Assembly (NCBI GenBank): GCA_037576195.1
Contig: CM075101.1
Location: 46,004,001 to 46,068,000, forward strand
Length of the DNA: 64,000 nucleotides
Reading direction: 5' to 3'
Source: Phytoseiulus persimilis
Lineage: Eukaryota; Arthropoda; Arachnida; Mesostigmata; Phytoseiidae
Part shown: piece after piece, positions 13,010 through 24,760 of the stretch
Numbering within the stretch: position 1 is the stretch's first letter
How the letters are laid out: every line of letters starts with the position of its first letter
Position numbers and translations under genes: made by a program
The notes under the pieces: model-generated
Databases searched by the model: none
What the model saw: only the letters and a program-made list of their open reading frames with translations
What the model was told of the DNA's origin: nothing

Positions 13010-14555
13010 GAAATATATTCCGCATACAGGGTGTGTTCTTTGAGCTGCAACATTTCCTTGGCCCCCATGTTTTGAGCTGTGTTTCAGTCAAATTTTGTCC
13101 GATCTGGGAATTTTTGATCGAACGCTCCTGAAGCGGGGCATCTTTTTGCCTTCCATTTTCAAGAATCAGATCATTGTTGCGTTTCCCAGAGCTCGTCGAA
13201 GCATTCTCGAATTCAATCCATGGCCCCTAAAAGAATCTACCACGGAATAGCGGATTCTCAACCGATTTCGGAAAATGAAGAGAGGAAAAATTCCTCTCGA
13301 TCCCAGCTACCGAACGCTCGCGATCATGCGGTCGGAGAAACGGCATTCGATGCGAGATACCCCTAAATTGAGGCCTCCAGACTAGGTGTCGGAGAAAAAC
13401 CGCCAAGCGGAACCGCGGTTCCCTGCGGTTCCTGGGGGCTACCCGATGGTCTGCGAACTCATCCCTGACGCCATCATCCATGAAGAAAACCCAAAACCTT
13501 CTCTTTAAACGCTCCTATGAGCATCATGAAATCACTCGTGCTTGTGGAAAAGCACGGGAAGGCGTACTCGACTTTCTTCCGAACCGTGCGCATTGTATAA
13601 TTGACTGACCGAAAATTTATGGGATCAGTGCGCTCAATTTATTATTTTCGGGACGCTCGAGTCGTGAAACTAAATCGAGTCGAACGAAGTTCTGATCCAA
13701 TACAATGTTGCCTCAAGTTCTCAGTGGCCTTGCTACATTGCTTTGTAGTCGGAGGCTTTGCGAACGATGGAGATGCCGTCTGAAGTCGACTGCCTCAGTC
13801 GTGTGCGGTGGAGTCCACACCCCCTGCCGACCACTCCCGTGAAGAACCGCTCGTAACCCCTCAGGGGAGCCGATTTCGGGAATTCCACTGATGGTAAAAG
13901 TTTGTCATTTCGAGCCAAACTACCCGGAAACGGAGTGATCGGGTCGATCCGATAACTTTTTTTCCACCTCGAAAGTTCGTGGGCGCTCGTCTCATATCCC
14001 TGCCTGAAAACGCGCCGACAACTCGGCCTCGGCAGCAGAGTGGGGAAAGTCATCGCCGCAAACGGTTCGAACGAAAAACTTTGATTTCCCGCGACTCTTC
14101 AGAGCTGTCATTCGTCGAAGCCGTCATGACCTCTGCTGAGTTGCCGGCGCGTTTTCAGGCAGGGACATGAGGCGAGCGCCCACCAACCCTTGAGGTGAAA
14201 AAAAGTTATCGGATCGACCCGATTGCTTCGTTTCCAGGTAGTTCGTCTCGGAATAAGAAACTTCTGCTACCTGTAAAACTTCCGAAATCGGTTTCTCAGA
14301 GGAGTCACGGGCGGTTCTCCACGGAAGAGGTCGGTTCAGGGGTATCTCGTATTGAATACCGTTCCTCCGATCGCAACCGATTCGCGCGTTCTGTGGCTGG
14401 GATCGAGAGGAATCTTTCCGAGATGCGCCTCCTCAAGAGCTTTCGATCAAAGATTCCCATATCGGACAAAATTTGACCGAAACACAGCTCAAAACACGGA
14501 GGCCACGGAAATGTTGCAGCTTAAAGAACACATCCAGTATATAGTGAGTATCCCG
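13010..14555. mobile_element. Foldback element, family 3, carrying a nested hAT-like copy
   Basis: Long inverted arms. Left-arm sequence at about 13030-13375 (for example GTGTGTTCTTTGAGCTGCAA, then GAGCTGTGTTTCAGTCAAAT) is matched in reverse complement at about 14330-14545. The arm continues at 13835-14015 against 14145-14325, including GATCGGGTCGATCCGATAAC in the left arm. The arms diverge by roughly 10-15% by eye. The left arm is interrupted at about 13370-13826 by a copy of the hAT-like element. No transposase frame. The outer ends are not precise because similarity fades, and no target duplication is clear. A FoldBack or MITE-like non-autonomous element is the simplest reading. Confidence 0.75.
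13383..13808. mobile_element. hAT-like element, copy 2, partial and nested
   Basis: Starts with TAGGTGTCGGAGAAAAACCG followed by CCAAGCGGAACCGCGG, matching the left end of the element at 5365. It then resembles that element's core (about 5552-5930) from GCTACCCGATGGTCT to CTCAGTCGTGTG. The palindromic repeats between terminus and core are deleted and the right end is missing. It sits inside the left arm of the family-3 foldback element, so it inserted after that element existed. Confidence 0.8.
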
Positions 14556-15757
14556 AGTGGTGCCTCCCAGGAAGATTCCAAAGATTACTGGCAACGATCG
14601 GTTTCAAGGAATCACTCACTCCGGATGTCCTTATTAATCCAGAGAAAAGTCGAGTCTTCCCTCGCACCTTTATTCGTCGGCGTGGTTGGCGCAGTCGTTC
14701 CCCAGTGGGTCAGTTGTTCAGAACGTGTTTTCGCGGTCAAGCCACGGGATCGTGCATCACTAGGCAAAGCAACCGAGAACCGCAGCGGGTAAATGCCGCA
14801 GCGTGCCGTTGCTCTTTCAGCCATAGAGACTTTGAATCTTTCTCCTGTACCGACAGTTAGATATCCATTCTCCGAGAGACCTCGAGAGATTCCAGATTCC
14901 TGCAATGCGATGCTGGAGAACGCTATCACCTGGTTCGCTGCCTCAGCGGAGAACGGAATCTATAAATCAGAGAATATCCGAACGATCGATGAGGATGGCG
15001 AACGAGCAAGGTTACCCTTGAGCTGATCTATCCATGCGAGCCGGACAAAACCTCATGGAGCGCTCTCCAAAGCTCAACAAGCACACATGTGAAGTCTGCC
15101 GCAAGGACCGCAAGAAAGTTTCCCAGCTGCGGTGGCGCGGAATCAAGGGGTTTAATAACGTAGAGCATAAGAAGAGCTCTGGAGCTGCGGTGTTTTTCGC
15201 CTTGACCTTCGTCGGGAACAAGGGAAATGTTCCGATCTCGAAAGTTCAGTAACGCGTAAAGTCTGAGAGGGCTTGATACTACCACCCGTCCCAGGGCGCT
15301 TCTGATGGTACCAAGTGTGGCGGACAGTTTACTAACCAGCGTAGGAAAAACTCACCCAAGGCTAGCGCGACACTATTGAGAAAAATCAAGCGAAGACACC
15401 GGGGTGACTTTAGCACTCGTGGAACTTGTCCGCGCAGGGGAGCGAGTTGTTCTCGTCTGCTCGGTCGGCGGTCTCGAGAGAGCGTCTCCATGGCGTCGAC
15501 TCCGGCGGATTCCGTATGACGTCATGACCGCCAACCGAGGCCCGTGCTGGATGAACCGATATTTTATTGCTTTAAAGCTGCCTTGGGTCTCCTGCGGCAC
15601 GATACATTGACATAAAGTGAATCGTTGGAACTACAAATTTGAAATGGGTCCTCTATCGCCGACCCGTGTCTCCTCGATTCTCATGTTACTGTGTGTATTG
15701 TGTGGTGACTGAGTGATAAGCTGCTCCAAGCACAACGGAGCCTTTGTTTGCCACATT
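14556..15757. other. Stretch without a supportable gene
   Basis: Several overlapping frames of 60-105 codons on both strands, none recognisable. A frame at 15034-15252 contains CEVCRKDRKK, a single Cys pair that is not enough to call a zinc finger. Confidence 0.5.
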
Positions 15758-15776
15758 CCCCCCCCCCCCCCCCCCC
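15758..15776. repeat. Poly-C tract, 19 C
   Basis: An uninterrupted run of 19 cytosines immediately beyond the stop codon end of the BEL/Pao relic (whose stop is at 15827-15829 on the minus strand). Such runs are replication- and sequencing-unstable, so the exact length is uncertain. Confidence 0.9.
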
Positions 15777-15826
15777 GGAATTCTGTATGGACGACGTCTT
15801 CAGAATTGGAGTCCCGACGTCGAACG

Positions 15827-16545
15827 TCATCGGGAGTGCTCGATTGGGTTGAGGTTTTTGATGGGCCGGTTGAGGATTTGGCCTGTCGCTGTTTCGATTA
15901 TGCGGGATCGTGCACTGGCCGGGTCGACTCCTCCGGGGAGAGCTATCACTCGGCATAACGGCCAGACCGCTCTGCTCGAAGCGGTGTCCTCCAGTAAGCA
16001 GATGTCGCCCAGCTGAAGGGGTCGAACCGCAGTTTTTGCCTGCTTATGAGCTGTCTTCAGGTATTGTAAGTTTTCTCCTTGATATCGTTTCCAGAATGCG
16101 TTCAGGAGGCCTTGTTGGTATTTGTATGGCTACGAGAAGATTAGTTTGTCTTGGCGAGCTTTTGAATTTGGGGTCATTGTTTATTGAGGCAACACCGTTC
16201 CGCCCTGAAATCCGCGAAGCAGATCCAGCGGACTCAGCGCTATCGGCTCATCGGCGTCTGTTGTCCCCGTTGTAACTGGTCTACGGTTAATCGCTAGTTC
16301 AATTCCGCTCAGGATGATTTCCAGATCTCTGAAGTGAGGGATCGAAGTTCGGACGATTCTCCCGAGCGGGCCTTTAACACATTGGACTTCGCGTTCAAAC
16401 CATCCTCCGAACCAGGTTGCCGTTGGGGTGTTGAAACTCCATTTGATGAAGGTATCTGCGAGCATTTTCTTCACTGCTCCGTCCCGAATTTGTTCATACA
16501 TTGCTTTCAGCTCTTTGGGAGCCATCTGGAAGGTAGCCCGTGTGA
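15827..16545 (-). pseudogene. BEL/Pao retrotransposon pol relic: integrase end and DUF5641
   Basis: Read from 16545 downwards. The integrase C-terminal half includes WFGGWFEREVQCVKGPLGRI and ELAINRRPV, typical of BEL/Pao integrases. It runs to a stop at 16181, then in other frames continues as LLNAFWKRYQGENLQYLK (near 16090-16040) and GDICLLEDTASSRAVWPLCR through LNRPIKNLNPIEHSR to a stop at 15827. The last two parts are the DUF5641 domain that ends BEL/Pao polyproteins. At least two frame changes and a premature stop show it is dead. No LTR recognised downstream, only a poly-C tract. Its own RNase H would be expected farther upstream on this strand; instead an RNase H segment lies on the opposite strand. 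Confidence 0.85.
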
Positions 16546-16554
16546 CGAAAGACC

Positions 16555-16770
16555 TGCAAAGAGCGACCAAACAAATATTCATTTTAACCGACGCGAGCCT
16601 TCAGGCTTACGGAGCAGTGGGATATCTACGGGAATTCCGCCAAGATTCAGAGCCGAGGATACACTTCCTTATGGCGAAGTCCAGAGTAGCTCCGGTCAAG
16701 CCAATGACGGTGCATCGCCTACAGCTCCTAGGAGGCCTGATCGGAGCAAGAATGCTGAACGGGAGCCTCC
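16555..16770 (+). pseudogene. BEL/Pao RNase H fragment, opposite orientation
   Basis: A plus-strand frame (within 16428-16883) encodes IFILTDASLQAYGAVGYLRE and later AKSRVAPVKPMTVHRLQLLG followed by LIGARMLN. This matches the BEL/Pao RNase H signature in which an Asp-Ala-Ser motif is followed by SKSRVAP and RLEL motifs; here the conserved Glu of RLEL is Gln. It meets the minus-strand integrase relic at about 16545. The head-to-head layout means either two insertions or an inversion within one. Part of pol only; not functional. Confidence 0.82.
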
Positions 16771-19715
16771 GTTTGCCACACCAACCTTTTCTAGTTTCCA
16801 TGTCGATTACACACTCGAGTCTCTCTCGATTTCGGCTCTCCGATTCTACGTTTCACACGCTGAACGGGTCGGTGGATAGATAAGTTGAGGGTAAGGGACA
16901 AGAATACTATGAAAACAGAAAAACGTAAATATTCCCTGAGAAAACAATGTCCTAGACTTGACAAATGAAACATTCCGTGGATGAAAATATCTCATCGGAC
17001 CTGGTCTGGGTCAGACAGGATTGTTATGAACCCATGATCATCCTTCTGTTTTCGACGAGACTTGCAGGAATATCAGAGCTTGTTTGGGGCTACATAGAGG
17101 CGGATTCACCAGAAGGCTGAAAAGGCTATGGAAGCATGGGCGGCCGCTTACCGGGGGCAGCACATTTTCGAGAAAATGATTCTCCGAAAACGGCAGATTT
17201 TCGTACACAGCAGTTTCACAAGGACAGTGGATCGTCTGGATCATTGAGGTCCACGCCGATTCGCTGACCGACGCCCACACAGAGCCTCAACTTCGAAGCA
17301 TTCCAGATTATCCCTACATCTTGCGAATTCGCGAGTCCACTTCGAGCGGGATTGAACTATTCCCATCCTCCTGAATTTCTTTCAGGTGACAATCAGGCAG
17401 GCTCCTCAATTAGACTTTCTCTCACTTCGCATTTCTTCCCAGAATCTTTCAGATTTCAGGCGTGTCCCCCAATCAGCACTGGGTTGGTATATTCGAGGAA
17501 TCTCACAATTCTGTACTGACACTGCCGTGCGCCAGTCACTGTGCTGTTTGACACATTTTTGAACGAAAGTATGATAGATCCGAAGTCGCCGTGGAATCTT
17601 CGAAAGTGGGGCTCATCTCTGCGGATGTGCGAGACCCGCCCGTCTGTCAGAGTTCGCCGGTCTGATTGAGTTCGCCGTGCTTCAGAAATTTAACAGTAAT
17701 TGGAACGACTCCAAGCCTAAATGTTCGCAACAATGGTGGTGTCCCAGGAATCTGGAGCAAGTAGACTTCAACAGCCTCAGAGACCAAGTATCTGCGCAAA
17801 CCTCGTGAAGTTTCCTTCAGATATTATTCTGAGGCGTTCCGATGAGTGAGTTATAATCGAGCAGCTGACACGGGATGGCGACCCCTGCCCATAAAATTTC
17901 GTCCCGTTTCTCCCACGTACTGGCTCTCCCGGGAACGGGTTATGCTTGAAGAGCGTGCCAGCTCTTGACCGAGTCAAGAAGTCTCGCGTGACCCAGGGAT
18001 CAGTCTCCCTGCCTCAGAACCCCGCTCGTCTCAACGTACCAAAGCTGAGATTTCCGGAAACGGCCTACCATTGCATCTCTGTCCTGCGTCGGACGACGTC
18101 CAAGATTTTTTTTTTTGAAGCCGTTTTCGCCTTACTCCGAACATCCCCTCGTTCATATCCTGGATGGAAAAGCCCCCAGAGACATATCGCAGTTTATCGA
18201 CGCAGCGTATATCGCCGAGTTTTCTCGGTGAGGGGGTCTAGCTGCGATGTACGTGCACGTTCTTCGGGGTCTCAAAGTCGATCGACGCAAATCTCGGCTC
18301 GGAGGAGCAAGTTCTACGCCGGCCGCTTTTTCCCATAAAGCAGCACGACAGGTAATCATGTGACTAGCGATTCGATTCCCCGGTTTGGGTAAATCGGGGT
18401 CTTAGATTCCGAGTCTGTCAGCCGTTCCTTAGATTCAGCTCGTATATTTCTGTCATAACGATTCTGTGGATTTTCGTGATGTTTCTCCGCGAGCCCTCCT
18501 TTCGACTTGGACCCTCCGAGCTTCTTTGAGGGGTTCCGTGGACCGCAGAAAACAGAGAGAAGGAGCTCCCACATGGCAGTGAGAGGTTCGCTCAACTGAG
18601 CGTCACGGCTTGATTCATCGGAGTCCGTCACAGCTCGTGGCCTCAAGGTTTCGCCTCCTAATCGCCTGTGAGTCCACAGCTTACGGTTAATTCCGATGAT
18701 TATCCGTTTCAGCACGTCGCAAAAACAAAGGAGGATTCGAGTGAGGGCACCAATGTTCCATAGAAGAGGGCATGAGATCGCGAGGATTTCATAGAGTTGC
18801 GGTGCAAACTGAATCAGTTTTCCGATAAGTTCAGAAGCGAGTGCAGTGCCGAGCTCGTCGCAGACCGATTCTTCAAACAGGATGAGCGTTTCAATCGAGC
18901 TGAAAAACCGAGCTAGGTCTGAAGAGGATCCAGAGAACATCCCGAACGCTGAAGGAGGAAATGTCAAGAATGGTGCTGTGAAAGTGAGCATCAGTATCTC
19001 CTGACTCTGAGACAACCTTCACGTTCCGAGTTGGGGCAAATATTCTGAGCCGCACAGTGAGATGGAGCGACGAAACTAACTGGGAAGTGCGAAGTCCCAT
19101 CCGCACATTCACAACCGGATCTCGGGGGCGGGTAGGACGGAAACCTCAGCCTTGCCCCGAGGAAATGTGTCACACTGAGGGTTTGTGGCGAGATTCATCC
19201 TCTGCGGAAATTTCCTGGGGCCGGGCTTTCCGCGGCATGATTTCCGCGATTTCATTTCGTGCTTCCATTTCGTGAGCTCGATGGCAGAGCGGATAGGCCC
19301 GGAATCAGGTGAAGAATTCACTCTTAGGTGAACAGCGACCGTTGAGAGCGTCTCGGGTGTGACTGATCCGGGCTCATACCTCGCTTCCAAAATAGATGAT
19401 CTTGGGGAATTCACGGTCAGTGGGGGCAACAAAAAAGACTCACTGCAACTGAGTCGTCTGACTTTGCTGCATTCTCTGTTGCGATTGATCCACTCTCCGT
19501 CTCTGAGCTCAGCTCATGAGAGCGCTCCCCACAGCTTGTTCAAATGCTCCAAAGCTGAACTTTTGGTCTCTCTGGCCCCCGCGCTGCATGGAGTGAGATC
19601 ATGAACGATTAGATCAATCTGCGAGATGATAATTGGAGGAAGTCGCTTGTGGTACAGCGGAACGTACATAGAACTAGGCTTTGCCACCTTCCGCAACGCC
19701 GTGACAGCCAGCAGC
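16771..19715. other. Interval before SLC46 copy 2
   Basis: No exon series linked to a known family. It contains one long minus-strand frame, described separately (18356-19015). A poly-T run lies at 18107-18115. The promoter of SLC46 copy 2 should lie at its right end. Confidence 0.5.
18356..19015 (-). CDS. Unrecognised long open frame, possible exon
   Basis: A 219-codon frame, longer than the neighbouring background. It is hydrophobic at the N-terminus (ILMLTFTAPFLTFPPSAFGM) and again around ALTRILLCFCDVLKRIIIGI, while the C-terminal third is hydrophilic and rich in Ser, Lys and Glu. The pattern could belong to a multi-pass receptor exon, but no signature residue lets me name a family, and no upstream exon is evident. 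A chance frame is quite possible. Confidence 0.2.
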   Translation of the reverse strand: MSQSQEILMLTFTAPFLTFPPSAFGMFSGSSSDLARFFSSIETLILFEESVCDELGTALASELIGKLIQFAPQLYEILAISCPLLWNIGALTRILLCFCDVLKRIIIGINRKLWTHRRLGGETLRPRAVTDSDESSRDAQLSEPLTAMWELLLSVFCGPRNPSKKLGGSKSKGGLAEKHHENPQNRYDRNIRAESKERLTDSESKTPIYPNRGIESLVT

Positions 19716-22288
19716 ATGAATGAGGTTATCAGAGGACTCGAACGTCGGCGAGCGGTGTCAGTAGGGAAACTCGGTCGGAATGAGTATGGAATAGTTTCAT
19801 CAGAGGATTCATGCGAAAAATCACCCACAAGGGTAGAAGCTCTCTACCTAGCAGTATTGGGCAGAACCTAGTCGAGCATCAATGAGCAAGGACTACGCGG
19901 AATATCAGTGAGGAAAGCGCGATTTCATCGTCGAAAAGCCCGCGGGGTGACCATAATTTTCTCTAAGCTTCGGATTTATTTCGCAATGGATGGATCAGAG
20001 CTGGATGCCGATGAGATTCATGACGACGGCGTTTGAACTATTCTAGCGGACTGCTGATGAAGTGGACGATGATGAAGATCCGGAAGAAATAGCGCGGGTC
20101 GAAAAATATCAATCCAGACCCTTCTTCCGGAGATTTTTCCTCGAAAGCATCTTCACACTGTACACCCTCGCGGCAGCTCTCTACGGAGTTCCACTGAACA
20201 CCCTGATGCACGATAAATGCTGCACATACGTGTTCGGTTACAACGCGAGTGTGTGTGAAGAGCTCCACGAGGCGGAAGATGACGTAAAGAATCCTGTTCT
20301 CGCCTATACCAACACCTACAGCACGGTTAGAGATATCGTGCTGAACGTTCCGGGTGAGTCTGCAGAATATCTTCCTCCATTTCACAGAAGCATCTCCGGA
20401 AAAGATCGATAGCCCATCCGTCATCTAGCCTCCAAACGAGGAAGAGTTGGATAATTGTTTGTAAAGGGGGCCCTTGAACAGCGGGACTCGCTGCCGTGAT
20501 TGTTGGAAATTACCTCACTCGATACGGATTTCGAACACCTCTGCTCGTCGTGCTTGCTGGAGGTATCATCACCTGCGTCTGCCAACTCTTGACGGCTCTG
20601 GTTATGCCAGCGCCGCTGATCTTCAACGCGCTCGCAGATATACCAGGATCGATTGCAGGTTTGATTCCTTTCTTAAACGTCCTCCAAATCAACAATGAGA
20701 TTGGAATTCCGGTTCTGAAAGAAATCGTCACTGTCGTGTTCTATCCGCAGGCGGTCCCATCGTAATCACGACGGCGGCCTACACGAATATCGCTTTGCGA
20801 GTACCCCGGTCACTTCATCTCGGCCGGATAACGACGACGAGCCTGTGTGCTGGGGTTGGAACCCTGATCGCAGTCTTCTCCGGGGCGACATTGGCCGAGG
20901 CGTTCGGGATTGAGATACTCCTGGGCCTTTGCATTCTACTTCAGACGACTTCATTCGTTCTGGTGGTGTTGTTCCTCGAAGACATTGGTGAGGGCGGTTC
21001 AGCGAGTCTCGAGAAGGTTCTTACCTTCTGACTGTGTCTCATTGAGTTGTACCCGAAGCTCGGCGGCCCAGCTCGACAACAGCTTCCATTCACCCATTCT
21101 TGAATAACGAATTCCAGATGTTCCCAAGGAGAACAAAAAGGACACGTGGCGTGAATCGCTCTGGCTCAGTCTGAAAAATGGTCTGATCACCTCCATCAGA
21201 GCCGTCTCGCAGAAACGGCCGTTGCGGGGAAGAGCGCAAATAATTTGTGTGATCATTTGTTGCGCTGTGGGCTCCATCGGCATGACAGCCACAAGTAAAT
21301 TCGCTGAGCTTCTCGTATTGGAACAGCGGCGCGATTAACGACTTATCATATGAACGGACATTTCGAATGTGGGGATGCTGGTGGCTCCAGGAGTTCCAGG
21401 AGTGGGCTACAGCCGAATCTCCTTCTCGGCGACCCCCGGCCGGAGTTCCAAATAGTCCCAGGGCTCTATGAGCTTGTTCTCCCGGAGCAATTCCGAATTC
21501 GGGACGTTCGCTCGCATGGGAGCTGCATGTACTCACAAATTGTTGTTCCTTCGACAGCGGGTTCCTTCGCCATCGCATACACGAGGAACGTTATGAGCTA
21601 TGATCCTTCTCAGTTCACCCTGTACAGTGGGGTTTCCATGCTTCTCGCTTTCGCCTTCATTTTCCCCATGATCACGATTTCGAAAAAGCTCAAATGGAGC
21701 CAGCCGGTGATGATAGCCGTAGGGTCAGCTTTCTTCGTATTGAAGCTCGCCATGCTGTCGCTCACAGAGTTCTTCCCCATCTTGTTCTACATACGTGAGT
21801 GATCGACGAACTTCACGAGAGAGTAGCAGACGAACTCGGCTCCTCACAGAATCATCATTCCCAGGAGTTTTTCCAGAAATGGTCGTGGGGGTGCCGTTCG
21901 TCCTCTCTCCCCTATCCATGAGAGCTTACATGACCAGCCTGGTCGAAAACTCGGAGGTCTCTGTGGTCATGGCCTTGGTATCTCTGATCGAGAAGTTCGT
22001 TCCTCTGGTTGGCGGCTTGCTCGGATCTTATATCTACACATTGACCAGCGTATCGTTCCCAGGCTGTTTCTATCTCATTCTCTCCTTCATCAACCTCATC
22101 CCTGTGGGCGCAGGCCTGTGAGTATTTACCGACTAACAGAAATCGAATACTAGCAGCCAATGAGCCGAGGAGACAGATCGAATTCCCACCTTCGGAATCG
22201 TGATGGTATTCGATTCATGTTCCGCAGGTATTGCAGGATGATTCTCAGCTGGAACAAAAAAGACAAGAAAGAATTTACTCACCTTTAG
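19716..22288 (+). CDS. SLC46-like MFS transporter, array copy 2
   Basis: Multi-pass solute carrier of the SLC46 type; substrate unknown. Exons: 19716-19832 (tentative), 20047-20353, 20482-20658, 20751-20987, 21118-21294, 21558-21794, 21877-22117, 22228-22288; 517 residues if exon 1 is right. Exon 2 opens with an acidic run (DEVDDDEDPEE), then QSRPFFRRF and TM1, and has Cys residues in the first loop at CCTYVFGYNASVCEE. Exon 3 has GNYLTRYGFRTPL, lacking the motif-A Asp. The protein ends YCRMILSWNKKDKKEFTHL. Exon 1 is chosen because its Met-initiated frame ends in phase 0 at a GTAGAA donor 214 bp before the exon 2 acceptor; that donor is weak. The Met at 19986 was rejected, since it hits a stop before any usable intron. 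Close to copy 3 in sequence. Confidence 0.88.
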
Positions 22289-23855
22289 CATCGAATCGCG
22301 ACCACATTCGGGGGTCCGTTGCAAGATCGAAACCAGCCTGAACTTTGACTGGTAGCATTTAATGCCTCGGAACGGAGCACAGGGCCACTGGGGAGCTATG
22401 TTCGGCGAATTTGCTCGAATCATAGGCCGCAGAGAGATAGCTCCTCATCCCGATGCTGTCATCATGTCTGGTCCGTCTTGAGCTTCATAGGCTCATGGAG
22501 CCACGGTACGAAATCGTCGTTCAGAATCATTTAATAAACATACGGGAAAGATAAAGAGTTCGATCAATCGATGTGACGTCGCGGCATCCTTGGAGAGGGT
22601 TCCGTCGGTCGAGAGAGACGCGTCATCACAAAGCTTCGTATTCTTTGGAATCGACTGCTGTCCCGAGGACTCCAAAGGATTTATTCGGGAGACTCATTCA
22701 CTTCCTCACTCTGAGACTCCGCTCGAGGAAGACAGGAATTTAAATTTCGAATTTCCGGAGACCCGGGTCGAACCTAGTAAGAGGACCGCTGCCCTTGACT
22801 CTTCTACTACAGGGACCGAATGCGCGGTTCTCCGAAAGTTGATTTCAGGATTCAGAATAATTTCAATAGATGTACAACGAATTTTGAAGAGTCATTGGCG
22901 GGGATGTTCTCCACTGCCCACTGTGAACGGCACCCGGTTGAGTTTTCGAGCGATCGGAGAGGACTGATGACCTTCCCGCAAGATGACGCGGAGTATCGAT
23001 GTGAACAGCTTCCAGTAAAGCTTTCTCTAACAGATAACGGAGCTCAGCAGGGGATCTCGAAACGTATAGAGTCCATGGTCATGAGATATTTTTTCTTAAC
23101 TTGAAAACTTGGCTCCCCGGGACCACGCTATAGCTTGATCGCATTTCGTCGTTCTACAAAACTCCAAAATTCAGCCTAAGCCGAAACTGTAATTTTCTCC
23201 ATTTTTATCAGGAGACAAACCAGATAAAACCTTTTCGAACCGGCTTCCCGAGTGACCCTGAGCGCAGGCTCGCCTTTCAGAACGACTGCTGACGGAGTGC
23301 AAGTCTTCCGGGAACGCTTTCGAGATGCTCCGAGTGAGGTGACCGCTCTAAACACACGTTTCAGGTTAAATACTTGGGTAGACTATACGAATAGTTTCTC
23401 TGAGGATGGCCCGACTCATCCGGGGACCCTCAGAGAAGTCGAGCATGGAGATTCGCAGTACCCCAGTTCGAACAGGCGATCTTATGAAACGAATCGTAGT
23501 ACAAATGTAGAAGTTGTGATAGTCTGTAGCTGATCAAAACTTTGAGCCCGATAAGTTCAGGAGTTGAGAGCTTTCTGGTTGTGTATTGGTGTGGTTTGCA
23601 AATCCCATGAGATCCCAAATATGAACAGGCTTAGGAACATCATCACCTTGCGTTCCATTGATCCGTCTTCAAGGACTCCTTTCACGATAGAATTCTCAAT
23701 AAGGTTTCAAGGCCCCGAAGGAAGATGAGGCTTCACAGCCTGAGTTCATTCTTGCCATGCAGCAGTCTATCATCTCATGACGGTCACGGCTTCGACAAAC
23801 GTCAGGAGGAAAGTTAGTGTACCTTATTTGTGGTCAATCCGCAGCTGCCATTTCC
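22289..23855. other. 3' region of SLC46 copy 2 and following gap
   Basis: Begins with the probable 3' UTR of copy 2, then short frames on both strands without recognisable domains (longest 22590-22967, 125 codons). Nothing else supportable. Confidence 0.5.
22533..22538 (+). terminator. Possible polyadenylation signal for SLC46 copy 2
   Basis: AATAAA 245 bp beyond the stop codon of copy 2. The position is reasonable for a 3' UTR, but the hexamer is common by chance. Confidence 0.4.
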
Positions 23856-24760
23856 ATGAAAAGGGCCTGGTGGGATAAGCACCCCTCCATAAAGAGCGAT
23901 TTTCGGAAACTTAAATTGCTCATATCTCGGGAACCAGGGGAGCTACGGTGCCAATAAAAAAAAACGTTGTGAAACTCTTTTCAAAGGCTATCGGACGCCG
24001 TACGCAGCGGGTCCCGGGAACCACTCTTCTAGTCGAGGAAAATGAAAAAGTTGGTTGGTTCACCCGGAAGGAGAAGGCCGACCACTCTCTCAGATATCGC
24101 GAAAAGTACTGCTATCCATCGTCTACTCGCAGGGCAAGTTTCATCCCGATGCGAGTTTGCGGGGCCGAGATATCAACAGTTTAACATCGGCGATGAAGCG
24201 GTTTTTCCCCAGAACTCGCTTGAAACCCAGCATAAAAATGGATAGAAGTCATCGAATCAAGCCATCTTTCTGGAAATCATGGTCAGATCGATCCGAATCC
24301 CCCTCCCAGACTCGTAAAAGTATGCTAAGATTGGTCCCAGGACCACCCTTCCCGACTTGGAAAAGTGTGCTCAGAAATCGTCCCGAAATCACCGCGATCG
24401 ACCCCCAGAAGTATGGTCAGTGAGTCAGTATGGTCAGGGACCAATCTGAGCATACTTTTCCGAGTCTGGGAGGGGTGTTTCCGGGATCGATCTGGGGGAA
24501 ACCCGCTCCACCGCCGATGTTCAACTGTTGATATCTCGGCCCCGCAAACTCGCATCGGAATGAAACTTGCCCTGCGAGTAGACGATGGACAGGAGTACTT
24601 TTAGCGATATCTGAGAAAGTGGTCAGCCTTCTCCTTCCGGGTGAACCAACCAACTTTTTCATTTTCCTCGACTAGAAAACTAGGGACCCTCCTACGTTCG
24701 ATAGCCCTTGAAAAGAGCTCCACAACGGTTTCTATTATCGGCGCATCTTTGCTTGACAAT
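23856..24760. mobile_element. Foldback element, family 2, copy 1
   Basis: Left end AAAAGGGCCTGGTGGGATAA matches the left end of the copy at 51525. Inverted arms: the sequence around 24040-24190, including GCAAGTTTCATCCCGATGCG, is repeated in reverse complement at about 24510-24690. The arms include AAGTTGGTTGGTTCACCCGG and its complement. The loop (about 24290-24490) holds minisatellite units of about 44 bp in both orientations. No transposase. The right end is degraded compared with copy 2. Frames here, including identical-looking products from both strands, are artefacts of the inverted arms. Confidence 0.82.

Noticed and set aside
19986-20030. Met at 19986 as start of SLC46 copy 2
   Set aside because: The acidic frame meets a TGA 45 bp on, and the space to the exon 2 acceptor is too short for an intron.
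24042-24662. Similar short proteins from both strands
   Set aside because: They are the two arms of one foldback element translated in opposite directions, not genes.
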